Of a DNA stretch of 64,000 nucleotides, positions 47,903 to 59,189 are shown piece by piece. The DNA comes from Blastomyces gilchristii SLH14081. Its lineage: Eukaryota; Ascomycota; Eurotiomycetes; Onygenales; Ajellomycetaceae. The stretch covers positions 560,441-624,440 of the forward strand of contig NW_003101662.1 in the NCBI RefSeq assembly GCF_000003855.2, read 5' to 3'. The notes under the pieces are model-generated. The model searched no databases. It saw only the letters and a list, made by a program, of their open reading frames with translations, and was not told the DNA's origin. Position 1 is the first letter of the stretch; each line of letters begins with the position of its first letter. The position numbers were made by a program, and so were the translations under genes.

Positions 47903-50900
47903 TTAATTCGTAGAAACAACCTCCATAACCACATTCGCGACCGTAGTCACAGTCCACAACGCCACCAGCCCCCAGCCAATCTTCCGATCCATCCACCACC
48001 CATTCAACGGCACGACAATCAGGAACAGCACAAGCGTCGCCAGCAACGTCGCCCCGCTTATCAACAACGTCTTGGATACTTCGATTTCATACGTGTTGGA
48101 ACTGGTAGATAGCGCCTGCGCAACAACCCCACTCCCCACAGCTACCGATGACGATTTCGCCGGGTGGAGCGTCATGTACAGCCCGCCCACGCCAACGCCG
48201 AGAAGGATATTCAGCATCGGCCCGCCGAAGCAGGCGCTCAGTGCCATGACGGGGTATCCTAGGCGCGCTACCGTGATGTCGGCCACGAGGTCGCCGAGAG
48301 AGTTACCGACGGCGAAGATGGTTAGGCCTAGGAGCGAGTCGCTGATGCTGAGGATGACGCCGATGGTTTTGAGGAGGTTGACGACTTCGGAGGCTAGGGT
48401 GGAGATCCAGGCGATGGAGACGACGAAGCCGAGGAAGGCGAGGAAAGGGCGGGAGCGTTGGGGGAGTTGTTGCGTGGTGGTGCTGTCGGCGTCAGGGCCT
48501 GTGCTGAGGAAGAGGATGGTGAGGAAGATGCCAGAGATGAGGAGGGCGACAAGGGAGGGGATCAGGAGGTTTCGAAGGTGTAGGTCAGCGTCCAGTGTTG
48601 ACCAGCCTGTTAGGGCTATGAAGAAAGGGGCCACCAGGAGTTGGAGGCCTAGGAGCCATCGGTTCCATTCCTTGGGGGATGAGGGTATGTTCTGGTTCGG
48701 TAGCGTTGCTGGAACAGGAGCCTCGGAGTCCTGTCGACGCCGGCCTGTAGCTGTGAGAAGCGAGGCTCTTGTGCGGCGGCCATCGTCGTCGTTGAATTCT
48801 TCTACGTCCGGAGCTACTGACATTCTCCACATATCGGACGTCTGACGGCTGAGGTGAGGAAGACCTGCGCCACTATCCTGGGCACCGATGCCATTGAATT
48901 CTGGTTCTGGAGGTGTCTCCGGCTCTGACTCCTTTGGTTCAACAACAGGAAGCGTTATCGTTAGGAGCAACACGCTGGGCGCTGCAACGACTCCAAGGAG
49001 TTTTTCCCAAATGGCTTTTCTTTTCCAGTCGTATAATGTTGGAAATAAAGCCGTAGTTATAGCGTAAGGGGATGGTAGGTATTCGTAAGGCCACCAACTA
49101 ATTGGCTTGGGCTCTGTTTCAGCATCCACGAAACCCTCACGTGTAACTGTTGACGCTGCAGATAAACTTGCACGCTGCAGATGCGGACTACGGGATCGTG
49201 AACGCATAGAAAAAGTGTCTGTATACGGGGGAAAGGCAGAGGTTGGGCTCATTGATGGTGTGTTTGGTCGAGAGCTTGGGCTATCATCTTGTATCTTGGT
49301 ACGTGGGGAGACCCCACTGTGTGTTTTGGATGGTTCTGAGAGATACTTAGGTGACCGGAATCCGTTTTCCGGTGGTGCTAATAGATTTGGAGAAACAGAG
49401 CGTTCGCCTACGGCTGGACTTTGAGACCTCGAGGGAAAGTCGGATGATGAAGGTGAAGCAGTGAGCCCTGGCTGCGGCACAAAATGTGCTGCTGTTGCCG
49501 CATGGCCTCCTAGTCCTTGAGGCTCTTCGTCTGAAAGCACTGCTCCTGGACTTGGTAGTCTCAAGTCAGCATTCGGTGAAATATGGCGGTTTCTATTCGC
49601 TATGCGATTTGACGGTTCATTAGCTGAAGCAGACCGTAAACGGCTAGGGATGGAATCCAGTTGTGGGTGTAATCGTTCGGATTGGACGTCAGTTGGTGGT
49701 CCTGCAAGGCCAGATTCATCTGAATATCTGCGCAGATGGATTGGCCCTGACTGTTGTCTGGATTTTTGCAGTGATGCCAAGACAGCGCGAAATTCGAGAG
49801 CGCCAACCAAGCTGGGCCGGATGGGTGTGATGGTAGGTCGTCGATGGCCTCGCGGGGGACGAGCGACTCGCATATTTCCCTGTATTTCCGCAAGATCTCG
49901 GTTGTCGGCGTCTTCATCAACATCATCCACTTTCCACGCGGGAATGTCCGCGCGCTCCAAAGCTCCGAAATCCTCGGACGAAGGTTCACGAAGGAGAGAC
50001 CGGGATTGACCGGCTACGGGATCGTCGTCCTCTTCTTCTTCCTCAATCTCTAGCTCTTGATTCTCGGGTATATGAAAGTAGGCTCTTGCAGCCAAATCCC
50101 TTTCCCGCCGCCGCCTTTGCTTGGCCAAGTACCAATGCCAGGTCACGACAACGAACACGTAGAAGACGTAGAATAAAATCATAGCAAGGCATTCCCAGAC
50201 ATGCAGTCTTCCATCAGCTAAAAAGACCAAGCTGAAACTCGCAGCAACAATAAAAAACCCGACGTCGCGGACGAAGCTTCGTCGGGCAACCCTAAACGGT
50301 CTGACAAGTGCCATGGATCCAGCAACAACGGCGGTTATGAATCCGGCCGCGCCGATAAGTTCACCAACCGCCAAGCTGCCACTGTTGGAGCCCATCGCAG
50401 CAAACGTCGAGAATACATCGGGGCTGCCGTTTCCAAAAGCCAGAAAGGTTACACCGGTCAAGCTCTCACTCATGCCCAAAATACTCGCGATGGTGCTTAG
50501 GTTGACGCATAGAAAGTCGCTGGCGGCGATCCCGATTGTATTGAAGAGAACTGCTAGCCATATAGCTAGGATGGCAAACGCGATTGGCTTTACATGTGGG
50601 AGTTTGCAGTAGTAGAGTTGTAAGTAGGAGAAAATGCCGATTTCATGGTCGTCGCAGTATGTTCGGACGAAGGAGCATTGGTCCTCTGCTTTGTGGACCA
50701 AATGGCACTAGAAGAGAACAAGGAGACAACTCATCAGTATTCTGGTTGGTCTGACAGCTCAGTATCTATCCCTCCTTCGAACATACCTCGTCAGAGTCTT
50801 TCCCACTGGGCCCGAGAAGCCCGTCAGATCCAAGCCCGAAATCATTGCGCTTTGCAAGCTGCGATAAGCCAAGCGATACGGGCTGTTCGGGAGTTGCACT

Positions 50901-51032
50901 GAGCAGAATGCTTGCGCCAGCAAGAACCGAGAGAACCAGGAGAGTCAAGTAAAACGGCCTGCTTGAATAACGAGGCTTTAATCTGCGGATGGTAGGTGCC
51001 CTGGGGAGCAATGACGATGGCTCCGGTGCCAT
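47903..51032 (-). CDS. Na+/Ca2+ exchanger (CaCA) family cation antiporter
   Basis: Two exons, 51032..50787 and 50707..47903, 1016 residues; the junction reads SDE-CHLVHKAEDQC. A first TM (about 27-44) is followed by a Cys-containing lumenal segment (CHLVHKAEDQCSFVRTYC), then the alpha-1 repeat with GNGSPDVFS (about 174-182) and its TM helices. A very long hydrophilic Ser/Arg-rich loop (about 290-620) precedes the second TM bundle, with the alpha-2 repeat AVGNSLGDLVAD (about 881). Layout and length fit the NCLX/YDL206W-type branch of internal-membrane cation/Ca2+ exchangers. Ion preference and organelle are inference. The frame is open a little upstream of the chosen ATG without another ATG, so an additional upstream exon cannot be excluded. 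Confidence 0.9.
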
Positions 51033-51141
51033 CTCGGATACATCATGGGCGTGCAGATCTTGGGTGGTTTGGTTGCGATTCTTCGCTAAGATGGAATCAG
51101 TAGATAAGAATTATTGGGAGTCTAGTAAAGCAAACAGTCAA

Positions 51142-51450
51142 TCATTCGAAGTTCAGGCCTGCAACACAGAATATTTAGCTAGACAATCAGTGACGTCTAT
51201 CTTGGAGATCGTAAGCGGAGTATCTCATGGATACGATACCTATGCCCTTGGTATCACGTGATATTTGAGCTTTCGTAGTCGTGTGGCGGTGCACAAACTC
51301 TCTGAATCGTGGCACGACTGCTTGGCTTCTTCCAATATCAAAACTCGCCTTCTGCCTTTGGTTCCAAGCTACAGCTGCATCCTTGATTCTGAGCAAGTCA
51401 GCTTCCAAGCTCTCAATTGGGCTGCTGTCATTAAAAATGCGCTCTGTCAT
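51142..51450 (-). CDS. Small hypothetical protein
   Basis: An ATG frame from 51450 encodes a charged, protein-like sequence (SPIESLEADLLRIKDAAVAW, RFREFVHRH). Unspliced it ends at 51187 (87 residues). A possible intron, GTATCG (donor after 51240) to TTGCAG, leads to a 17-base exon 51158..51142 and the ending TKGIGLNFE, giving 75 residues. The intron contains CACTGATTG as a possible branch site. The first half is predicted helical by eye. No family is recognised. The frame ends 110-155 bases upstream of the exchanger ATG on the same strand, so it might also be an upstream exon or uORF region of that transcript rather than a separate gene. Confidence 0.38.
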
Positions 51451-53098
51451 CCATGGATTGGTCCTTCATATCGCCTCTTACCAGTTCTTTATCAGTACTG
51501 TGTGCCCTGGTTCTGTCTAAGTTGGCATCAGATATCTGACGAGCAACCCGATGTATACATGAAGGCAAAGGCTTTACGCCCTCGTTAAATCACATACCTT
51601 TTAAACCGTCTTCTTACATGACGTGACTTGTGGTGAGCAGTGGAATTTACGCGAGATCATTCAGGGATCCTGCTTTGAATAGCGCGGTGCCAAAGAGCAG
51701 TCGAAAGTAACTGTAGGGAAAAGCGACTAAAGATACATAGCCTTCAATACTAAGCTAGGAGAACGTACATGTATGTACATGTACATTAATTTCTATTAAA
51801 TGACGGTGTATTAACGAATATGCTTGCAGAGAATGGTTAAAAATATTAAATTTCAACCAGGCTCACACGACAAGGTGGGAACGACTCTTTCTCCTTACTC
51901 TATATATAAGTTTCCGCCAACGGCCAAGGTGCTTATGGCTAATATTTGGCCGCCATCGGATGGCGAGTTCTATGTGAAGGGTTTTTAGAAAGGGGGATAT
52001 CTTTGCTAAGTCGAGCATGGAAGCAGCCAAATCTCTTTCGGCCAGTGGGCGATTGTCCTGAGGAGAAGCCTGGTCACTGCCGGGGCGCTCTCATGTTGGA
52101 CAAACTCCAACCACAAAAGGTTGCTGCGTACGTAGCAATTAACTCGCCCATAACTGCGAAATGCTGTGCTGCAATTCGTCAAGCTTAGATTTTTGTATAC
52201 GATACCGTGTGCTATGTAAGAGGTTCGGATCTTGGTGAATACTCCGCGCCTGGTATATAAGAGGTTTTGGCATACATTCACACATGAGTGCATAGATCAG
52301 TTTCCCTAGTCATCTATCCACTCCCAAAAAATTTGCCCAGTATGAGATTCCGTTTGCCTTCCTTCCACGTTGACCAGCCTAAGTCCACATTTTCTGAAAG
52401 GAACCCGAGATGGAGCGGATACTGCGCCAGTTACACAAATGGAGGGTAACAAGCTTGATTATGTACTGGATATTTAATTCGACTAACGTTTCCAGCTGGC
52501 ATATAAGAGATGAGATGAACACATGAATGATGTGCCTCTGGAGGGATTGTTGACGGTTATCAGAGTGCCAACAAGAAGCGAAAGACAGGGCTCAGAAAGA
52601 TTGTTCTCTCCTCCATCGATTGGATTCTCTGAGTTAATTAGAAACAATGGATTTTCTCATGGATGATTTCGACATTTTAACTAGATGATATTTTATCCGT
52701 ATACACTCATATTGACCTCATATTTCGTATAGTAAATTCGAAACACTGCTTCGCTATATTGAAGATAGTAGGTTCCCATTCAAATTTAGGTAGGGCTTTA
52801 TTATCACATGATTACTCACGTGAATGATGACATCAGCAGAATCGCACATCTGGTCCGTCCCGCAGCCCGAATGTTTATGTTGACAACCCAAACTCAAAGC
52901 TCCGCGTTTGTTGCGAACCAAAACAGACGACATAGCCTTGGAACTCCTATCGATATCCCGCCTGTACGTTCAGATAGCTTAGCGAATATACCATATCTTG
53001 ATTCGGCATGACATTACAGTTTAGCTTCTGCCAATACTGATTGTATTTTTTCCCGGTTTATCTTCACTTCCCTACGTGCCACCCCCGTCTCAGCAACC
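51451..53098. other. Intergenic region, 1.65 kb
   Basis: Upstream of the condensin gene. AT-rich, with GTACATGTA-type near-palindromes around 51768-51786 and a TACTCCGCG variant near 52240. No supported gene. Confidence 0.5.
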
Positions 53099-55987
53099 AT
53101 GCCTCGAGTCGTCAACCCCCCGCAAAAGAATAATCGGCGCGGGTCTTCCAAACAGGCCACAACGCCGCACAAGAATTCTCCGATGAAGTAAGCAATAGAT
53201 TCTTTTTATAATGAGGGAAAGAGCAGTGTAGAATAATGCAATGAAAGGGGGAAAGGTGCCCAAGGCAAGGAAGGAGCGGAGTGTTGAGCCGATAAATCAA
53301 TCCTCTTTACAACGCCTGATGCTTACTTCTACTACAACAACCACAGGATTCCACTAAATGACGATGCGGGCGAGAAAGTTGCGCGCTTTCAATCCCGACA
53401 GGCCCTCCATGATCTCCAAATGAATCAGATCAAAGCGGCGGTCAAGACGCCCATGCCACCCATGCGCAAGATCAACAACTACGACCGAGCATCGAGTAGC
53501 AGCCCGCGAACGCCTCGCGGCTCCAGCGTAAGAGGGGGAGGGAGGGAAACTGATTCAGGTGGACGGCAAATCGTCAATGGCAGAGCAGTAACGCCTATGA
53601 AACGAGTACCTATCTTAGCGAATTTCGAAGAGTGGATGAAGATGGCCACGGATAATAAAATTAACGCGGCGAATTCGTGGAACTTTGCGCTCATTGACTA
53701 CTTCCATGACATGTCACTACTAAAGGAAGGCGACGGGGTTAATTTCCAGAAGGCCAGTTGCACGCTTGATGGATGTGTGAAAATCTACACTAGTCGAGTT
53801 GACAGTGTTGCGACTGAAACCGGCAAGTTGCTCAGCGGGTTGGCGGATAGCAATAATAAGAAAAGACAGCAAGATGAGGGCGAAAGCGGTGAGGGTGATG
53901 AAGATGATGAGGAGGAGACTGGGGAGGATGGAGTGACACGAAAGAAGCAGAAGAAGGTAAGAGTCACAATATCCTTGTGGAGATTTCTTTCTACTTCCAG
54001 AAACTTACATGTTCTATTCTAGACACGATCACACGAAAATACCTTGGCACCTTCGTTTTCTTCCCTCCAATTGAAGAAGTTTGAATTGGAGTTTTCTGTG
54101 GATCCTTTATTCAAGAAAGCTTCGGCCGATTTCGACGAAGGTGGAGCAAAGGGACTTCTTCTGAACCACCTTTCAATCGATGGCACTGGTAGGATTGTAT
54201 TCGACAGCAGCGACGATGCCGGAGATGCCACAGCAGATGGTGATTGGAACTCTGGAAAGGATGACCGAGAAGGAACGGCAGAGACGGATGCACTTCCGTC
54301 GCCGTCACCCGCACCACAAAATAATGATTGGGACGACGAAAATGTTGAAATTGACCTTGGACCGCTAGCGAACAAATTCTTTTCAAGCCTTGATATCCTT
54401 GATGAGCAAGATATCTGCCCCTCTCTGAAAGATTTTGATCTTGGGGACCCAAGTGGCTCACTCGATATTCCTTTCCTACGTGCGCCTGATGATTGGCGAC
54501 AGGACAAATCGCAGCTCGAACCAGGGGTTGGTGAAGCATCTGGGATTATGCTAGATGATGATATCGCTGTCGGATTTGATGATGACGATGCAACCATTAC
54601 AGGTTTTGATCTTGGAGGTGACACTGGCTTCGGTGAAGGTGGTGAGGCGTGGGCTAGGGACGCTGCTCTCGAGCCTATGCTGAAAGTCCACCGCATCGAT
54701 GATGGTGATGAGGGCATGGATTCTGATTCTAATGATCCGTATACTATTTCTCTTTCACATCAACCGGCTGCTAAAGAGCATGACAACATTCTCAGCTATT
54801 TTGACAATGCTTTACAGAAAAATTGGGCCGGACCCGAGCACTGGAAAATCAGACGCATCAAGGAAGCAACTAGCACAACTAATGCCGCTCCTCGGATACG
54901 CAAAGAAAAGGAACCCTTTGAAATCGATTTTGCTTCGCCCCTTGACCCTACTCTGGCAGAAATGATCTATACCCAATCATCTTCTAACTCCGCTATCTCC
55001 CTGCCCAAAACACAATGGAAGACCAAGGGTAGAAACCTTCTTCCTGACGACAAACATTTTAATTCACGAGAACTACTTCGATTATTCCTGAAACCAAAGG
55101 CCAGAATGGGCTTCAAATCTCTTGCGAGAGGTCGACAAATTAGAAACCAGCAAAATCTCTCAAACAACAGCGAGATGAATGAGGCATTCTGGGCTGCACA
55201 CAAACCTGGCGCTGAGCAAACCAGCATAGATGATAGTGCTGCTCCTACGGGTGCTTATGACGCCAACTTCTTTGCAGATGATGAGGGTCTAGCCTTCCCA
55301 CATGGGCTTCCCGTGGGGCCTGATGATGATGACGATAACATGCCGTTCGCCGATGCAAGAGAAGCATTCTCGCCTACTATGGACCCTAATGCTCGCCCAA
55401 GCACGTCTGCAGGTGAATCAGGCGGTCTCTCCGGACTCACTGCTTTATTACATGCTGCTGCAACCCCAGGAGGAGCGCTTGCTGGTGGTTTCGGTTCTCA
55501 ACTTGTTACTCAAGGCGGTCGAAGAGTGCGGCCCGATTACGTTGCTTACGCTAGAGTGGCGAAGAAAGTTGACGTACGCCGGTTAAAGGAAGAAATGTGG
55601 AAAGGCATGGGTGATCGATTAATCGATTCATCAGCGTTCAGCTCTTCATCGCCTTCGGCAGCGGTAACGTCGTTAGACTTGCCGAAAGATGCGGAAGCTC
55701 CACCACCCTCATCTACAGAAACGCCGGATCCGACGGAAGATGATGTAGGCGCGGATGGCAATAGCCTTCGATTCACATCCGTGATGCAGGGCCTCAAAAC
55801 AGCATATCCCGAACAAGCGTTACGCGACATTAGTACATCATATTGTTTCATCTGCTTACTTCACCTAGCTAATGAAAAGGGCCTTGTGCTGGAAAATAAA
55901 GGTGGCATTGATGGATGGCAGGGTAACGGACTAGAGGAAATTTACGTGACCAAGGACCCAGGCGCTGTTATTGAAGGAGAGGCCTAG
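53099..55987 (+). CDS. brn1: Condensin complex subunit 2 (Brn1/CAP-H, kleisin)
   Basis: Three exons: 53099..53187, 53347..53956 and 54023..55987, 887 residues. The N-terminal kleisin part has IPLNDDAGEKVARFQSRQAL, ILANFEEWMKMATDNKINA, NSWNFALIDYFHDM and FQKASCTLDGCVKIYTSRVD, all hallmark barren-family blocks. After an acidic Glu/Asp tract, the sequence continues TRSHENTLAPSFSSLQLKKFE and DPLFKKASADFDEGGAKGLLL. The middle includes ENVEIDLGPL-type acidic segments and NWAGPEHWKIRRIK. The C-terminal winged-helix region has VDVRRLKEEMW and ISTSYCFICLLHLANEKGL. The protein closes the Smc2-Smc4 ring and is essential for mitotic chromosome compaction. The start is the only ATG in frame that gives the conserved MPRVVNPP-type basic head. 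Confidence 0.95.
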
Positions 55988-57433
55988 AGTGTCCTGACAT
56001 CCAATACCCAATCCTCGCGCGTCACCCAAATGGGGAGGCGTGGGTGTGCCTTGTTTTTCATTCTTTCGCGCTTCATGGCACAATTCTTATGGTAGACTGG
56101 TTGACTTTTTGGTGCTGTGGTTGGTTTGGTATTAATAGCGCATGGGGATTGGTGCCTTCTTAGGTGGATTGAGGTCTTATAATACTATTATTTTCTATTA
56201 TTCCTTTGAGATGTTTGGTTTGTTACGGTTTTCCTTGGCTTGACTTTTGAACTCTTTTATTTTGGCTTGTTTTTGGTGTTGCTGGCGCTGAATAGCTTTG
56301 TGTTGCTGCACTTCTGTGATTTTCCCAAGTATAGCTGCTATTTTTTACCCATGTTTTCTACCACATTTACTCAAACTGACCGTGAGTTTCTGAACGTATT
56401 TCGAGAAATAAGTAGTTAAAAGGGCTGCATACACGAATCGTGTGAGCAACCACTTCACTTGATGTAGTTCCTCGCGTACCCCCCCGGATATCATACGGGG
56501 AAATTAATTCGATCATTTTTTGGGTGTTCCAATTTTAGCTTGGAGGTGAGCTGCAAGAGTGAGTCTTGATTTAGATCCTCTTATCTTTGGTTGATTGAGC
56601 ATAACTAACTGATAGTTAGATAAACATGAACGAAGTGTACAGTAGTTGGATGTTTGTAGAGCGCCACGACAAGGACTCATAGAAATGAGGCAGAGACGTA
56701 TTTACTGCTGGTTGAGTGTGATAGGAGAGATAGTTAGAAAAATATGATAAATAAAAGTAGCTCAGCTAAACTGAAAATAAAAAGATCTCGGAAGGAAAGA
56801 GGTAGATAGCATAGTCAGGGTAACTTAGTAGTGGTTCAAGTTCCCATCAATCCATCCATCCATCATTTTAACCGTCTCACTCAATCCACCAGAACAAAAG
56901 CAGCCGAAAAGCAAGCGGGAGAAATCTGTGACCAGTTCACACCACCAATAGACAACACGACAAACCACTGACAAAAATTCGTGTTTTGCAGTCACACGCT
57001 CCAACACGATAAACAAAAGGAAAAATATCTGACGTATTAACTATAGGGATATATGTATGTGTATTAGCAAAGCGAAACAGATCAAAAACCGAATAACGCC
57101 AATATGCCCCTCGCTACACCGGAATTCTTGCTCGACGTCGTCCCATAAATCATACCGGCAAGGGTGGGCGGTTTGTGTCACAAGAAAACTTGATTGTTTC
57201 CAGGAATCAAATGTCCCCTGCTTGTTTCGTAAAACAAGGGCATCCGAGAATGTTTTACTCTCCGTCGAACCAGAAACCAATGGCCTCTTTGCCTAGTATA
57301 TGTAATTTGTAATAAGAAAATATCGTACAGTTTTATAGTTCTCTTTCAGCTAGACGCCAAATGTCGTACAGAGCTGACTATACAGAGAAACGCTCGCAAC
57401 AAAAGAGCCCGGTCGGCGTTTTTTGTGGCTCGT
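55988..57433. other. Convergent 3' intergenic region, 1.45 kb
   Basis: Between the condensin and membrane-protein stop codons. T-rich first half, then A-rich. Short overlapping frames at 57.0-57.3 kb have no motifs. Confidence 0.55.
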
Positions 57434-59189
57434 TTACGAGTTGCGAGACGGTACGATACGTTCTGTTGTTGTCACTGCCATTCCGGGGATGACGTCGCTG
57501 CCTCGTGTTTCAGGAGCGAATGTGGGACTTGTAAGAGATGTCGTGTAAGCACCAGGAATCGGTACGCTTTCGTACTTCTGTTCGCCGGGTGCGGCATCGA
57601 CATGTTCGTTCCTGCGCTCGCGATTAGCTGGCGACATTGGCATGTTGAAGCCCTCTTGTGAGATTTTAGGGGTGGCATCTTGGACACGGATTGGTGGCGG
57701 GCGGAGCTGGAAAGGTCGTGACGTGCCCATGTGGGTGGCTTCGGGGGTTTTGGGAGTTGCATATTGCGTTGAGTAACCCTCCTCAGCGGCAGCATAGTAG
57801 TCTCCTTTCATGGGGGAAGGGCTCATCGGCGGCGATGCTGGCCCATGTCTTGGGAACCCTGGGGTATTGGGTGCGGATTGGCTTCGCAAATGGGCGAGGT
57901 AAAGATCGGAGCGAGCTTTGTCGCGGACGTCCATGGATTTGCGTAGCTTGCGCTTGGAGTAGAAGCGGTAGAAGACCACAGCGTAAATGCTGATGACAAG
58001 CACCTCAATAACAATCTCAATGACGCAGCATACAAGTGCCCAATCCTGAAAAAAAAATTAGTCCTTCGTTTCGTGTTTTTATTCGTTGTACCATGATTGG
58101 GCGAATTATTACCTGCATACGGCAAACAAGCTCATAGTCAACTTGCTCCTTGTAGAGCTCCCTTCGGGTACCTGGGTTGCAGGCCCAGCCCCACATATCT
58201 TTGTTCGAGGTAGAGTTTATGCTATTTTGCAATACAGCTGCACCGACAACCCACATAACCAGTACGACGATGAAAAACAACACGGAGAAAACGGTGTAGT
58301 AAACGGCCACCTTTTCTGCTCGCTTATGTCCGCCACGGCAGTATCCGTAGAAAACTCCAATACAAAACAGGAGGGACACACAGGCGATACTAAGGACTAG
58401 GATTTGAGGCCACAGCGGAGTATTGGGCGCCCAAGGACTGAAGGAGTTTTTTTGTGCCAACCCGCGGGTGGCATTGAAGATGGCAAAACTTGCTGCAACT
58501 AAGGCGAGGATGATCAGACTGCAGCTAAAGCTCACACCACGCAGCATAACCTTTGCTAATCGTACACGGGCTTTGATTTTCTGTACCGTTGTCAGTAACT
58601 TGTGGTTTAAGATGTCAAAATGTAAAAAGAGAGATAAGACGATGATTTATCCACTTGCGAGAAACAAAAACTAGGGGAAACTTACAATATCTTTGGCATT
58701 GGCTTTCTCTGTGGCCTTCTCATGGTGCTCAAGTATTTGCTCTTCACGAAAAGTAGGACTGAGCATAACCGAACGTCCAGGGGCACCAGGAGACTTGAGT
58801 GCGCTCTTCAGTGGAGAATTTGGTGGGTTTCGGCCTGCCGCCGTCTGCGATTGTTCTGAGGCCTGGCTGGGTTGGTTGTCTGCCATATACCCGAACCCTA
58901 GGTCAGAGACCTCGGTTTGTTTGTTTGTTTGTGACATGGAGGGCGGATCCGCGAAGGGGGATTGCCCAGGTGGGTCGATAGGAGAGTGGAAAGTTGTGGC
59001 TTCTGCGAATCGAGTGGTTCGAGGAGATTTCAGGCCGAGAGCAGCTGGATGGTATGGTTGTTCGCTTGGTTCTTTTTGAACAGATATCGAAAGGCCCGCA
59101 GACTTTGAGTGGGTCGAGTGAACAATATCTAGAGGGGAAACTGGCTCATACTGGTCGGCACGGTCGCCACTAGAATTCGAATTGGTCAT
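57434..59189 (-). CDS. Four-TM membrane protein, unknown function
   Basis: Three exons: 59189..58686, 58580..58113 and 58045..57434, giving 527 residues; all junctions are in phase zero. The first 168 residues are hydrophilic and Ser/Pro-rich, with SPLKSALKSPGAPGRS and other proline-directed kinase-like sites. Four hydrophobic segments follow: about 184-204, 226-248, 260-285 and 327-349. The loop before TM4 contains CNPGTRRELYKEQVDYELVC, with two Cys that could form a disulfide. After TM4 a basic stop-transfer (YSKRKLRKS) leads into a long cytosolic tail rich in Pro, Ser and Thr. The layout is like fungal tetraspan plasma-membrane proteins of the MARVEL or Sur7 type, but I do not recognise a signature. 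It appears conserved by its splice structure and composition. Confidence 0.82.

Noticed and set aside
48072..48845. 257-codon plus-strand frame
   Set aside because: It is exactly antisense to conserved exchanger helices and lacks any motif of its own.
54019..54717. Ser-rich minus-strand frame of 232 codons
   Set aside because: Antisense of the condensin acidic region, low complexity, no splice or motif support.
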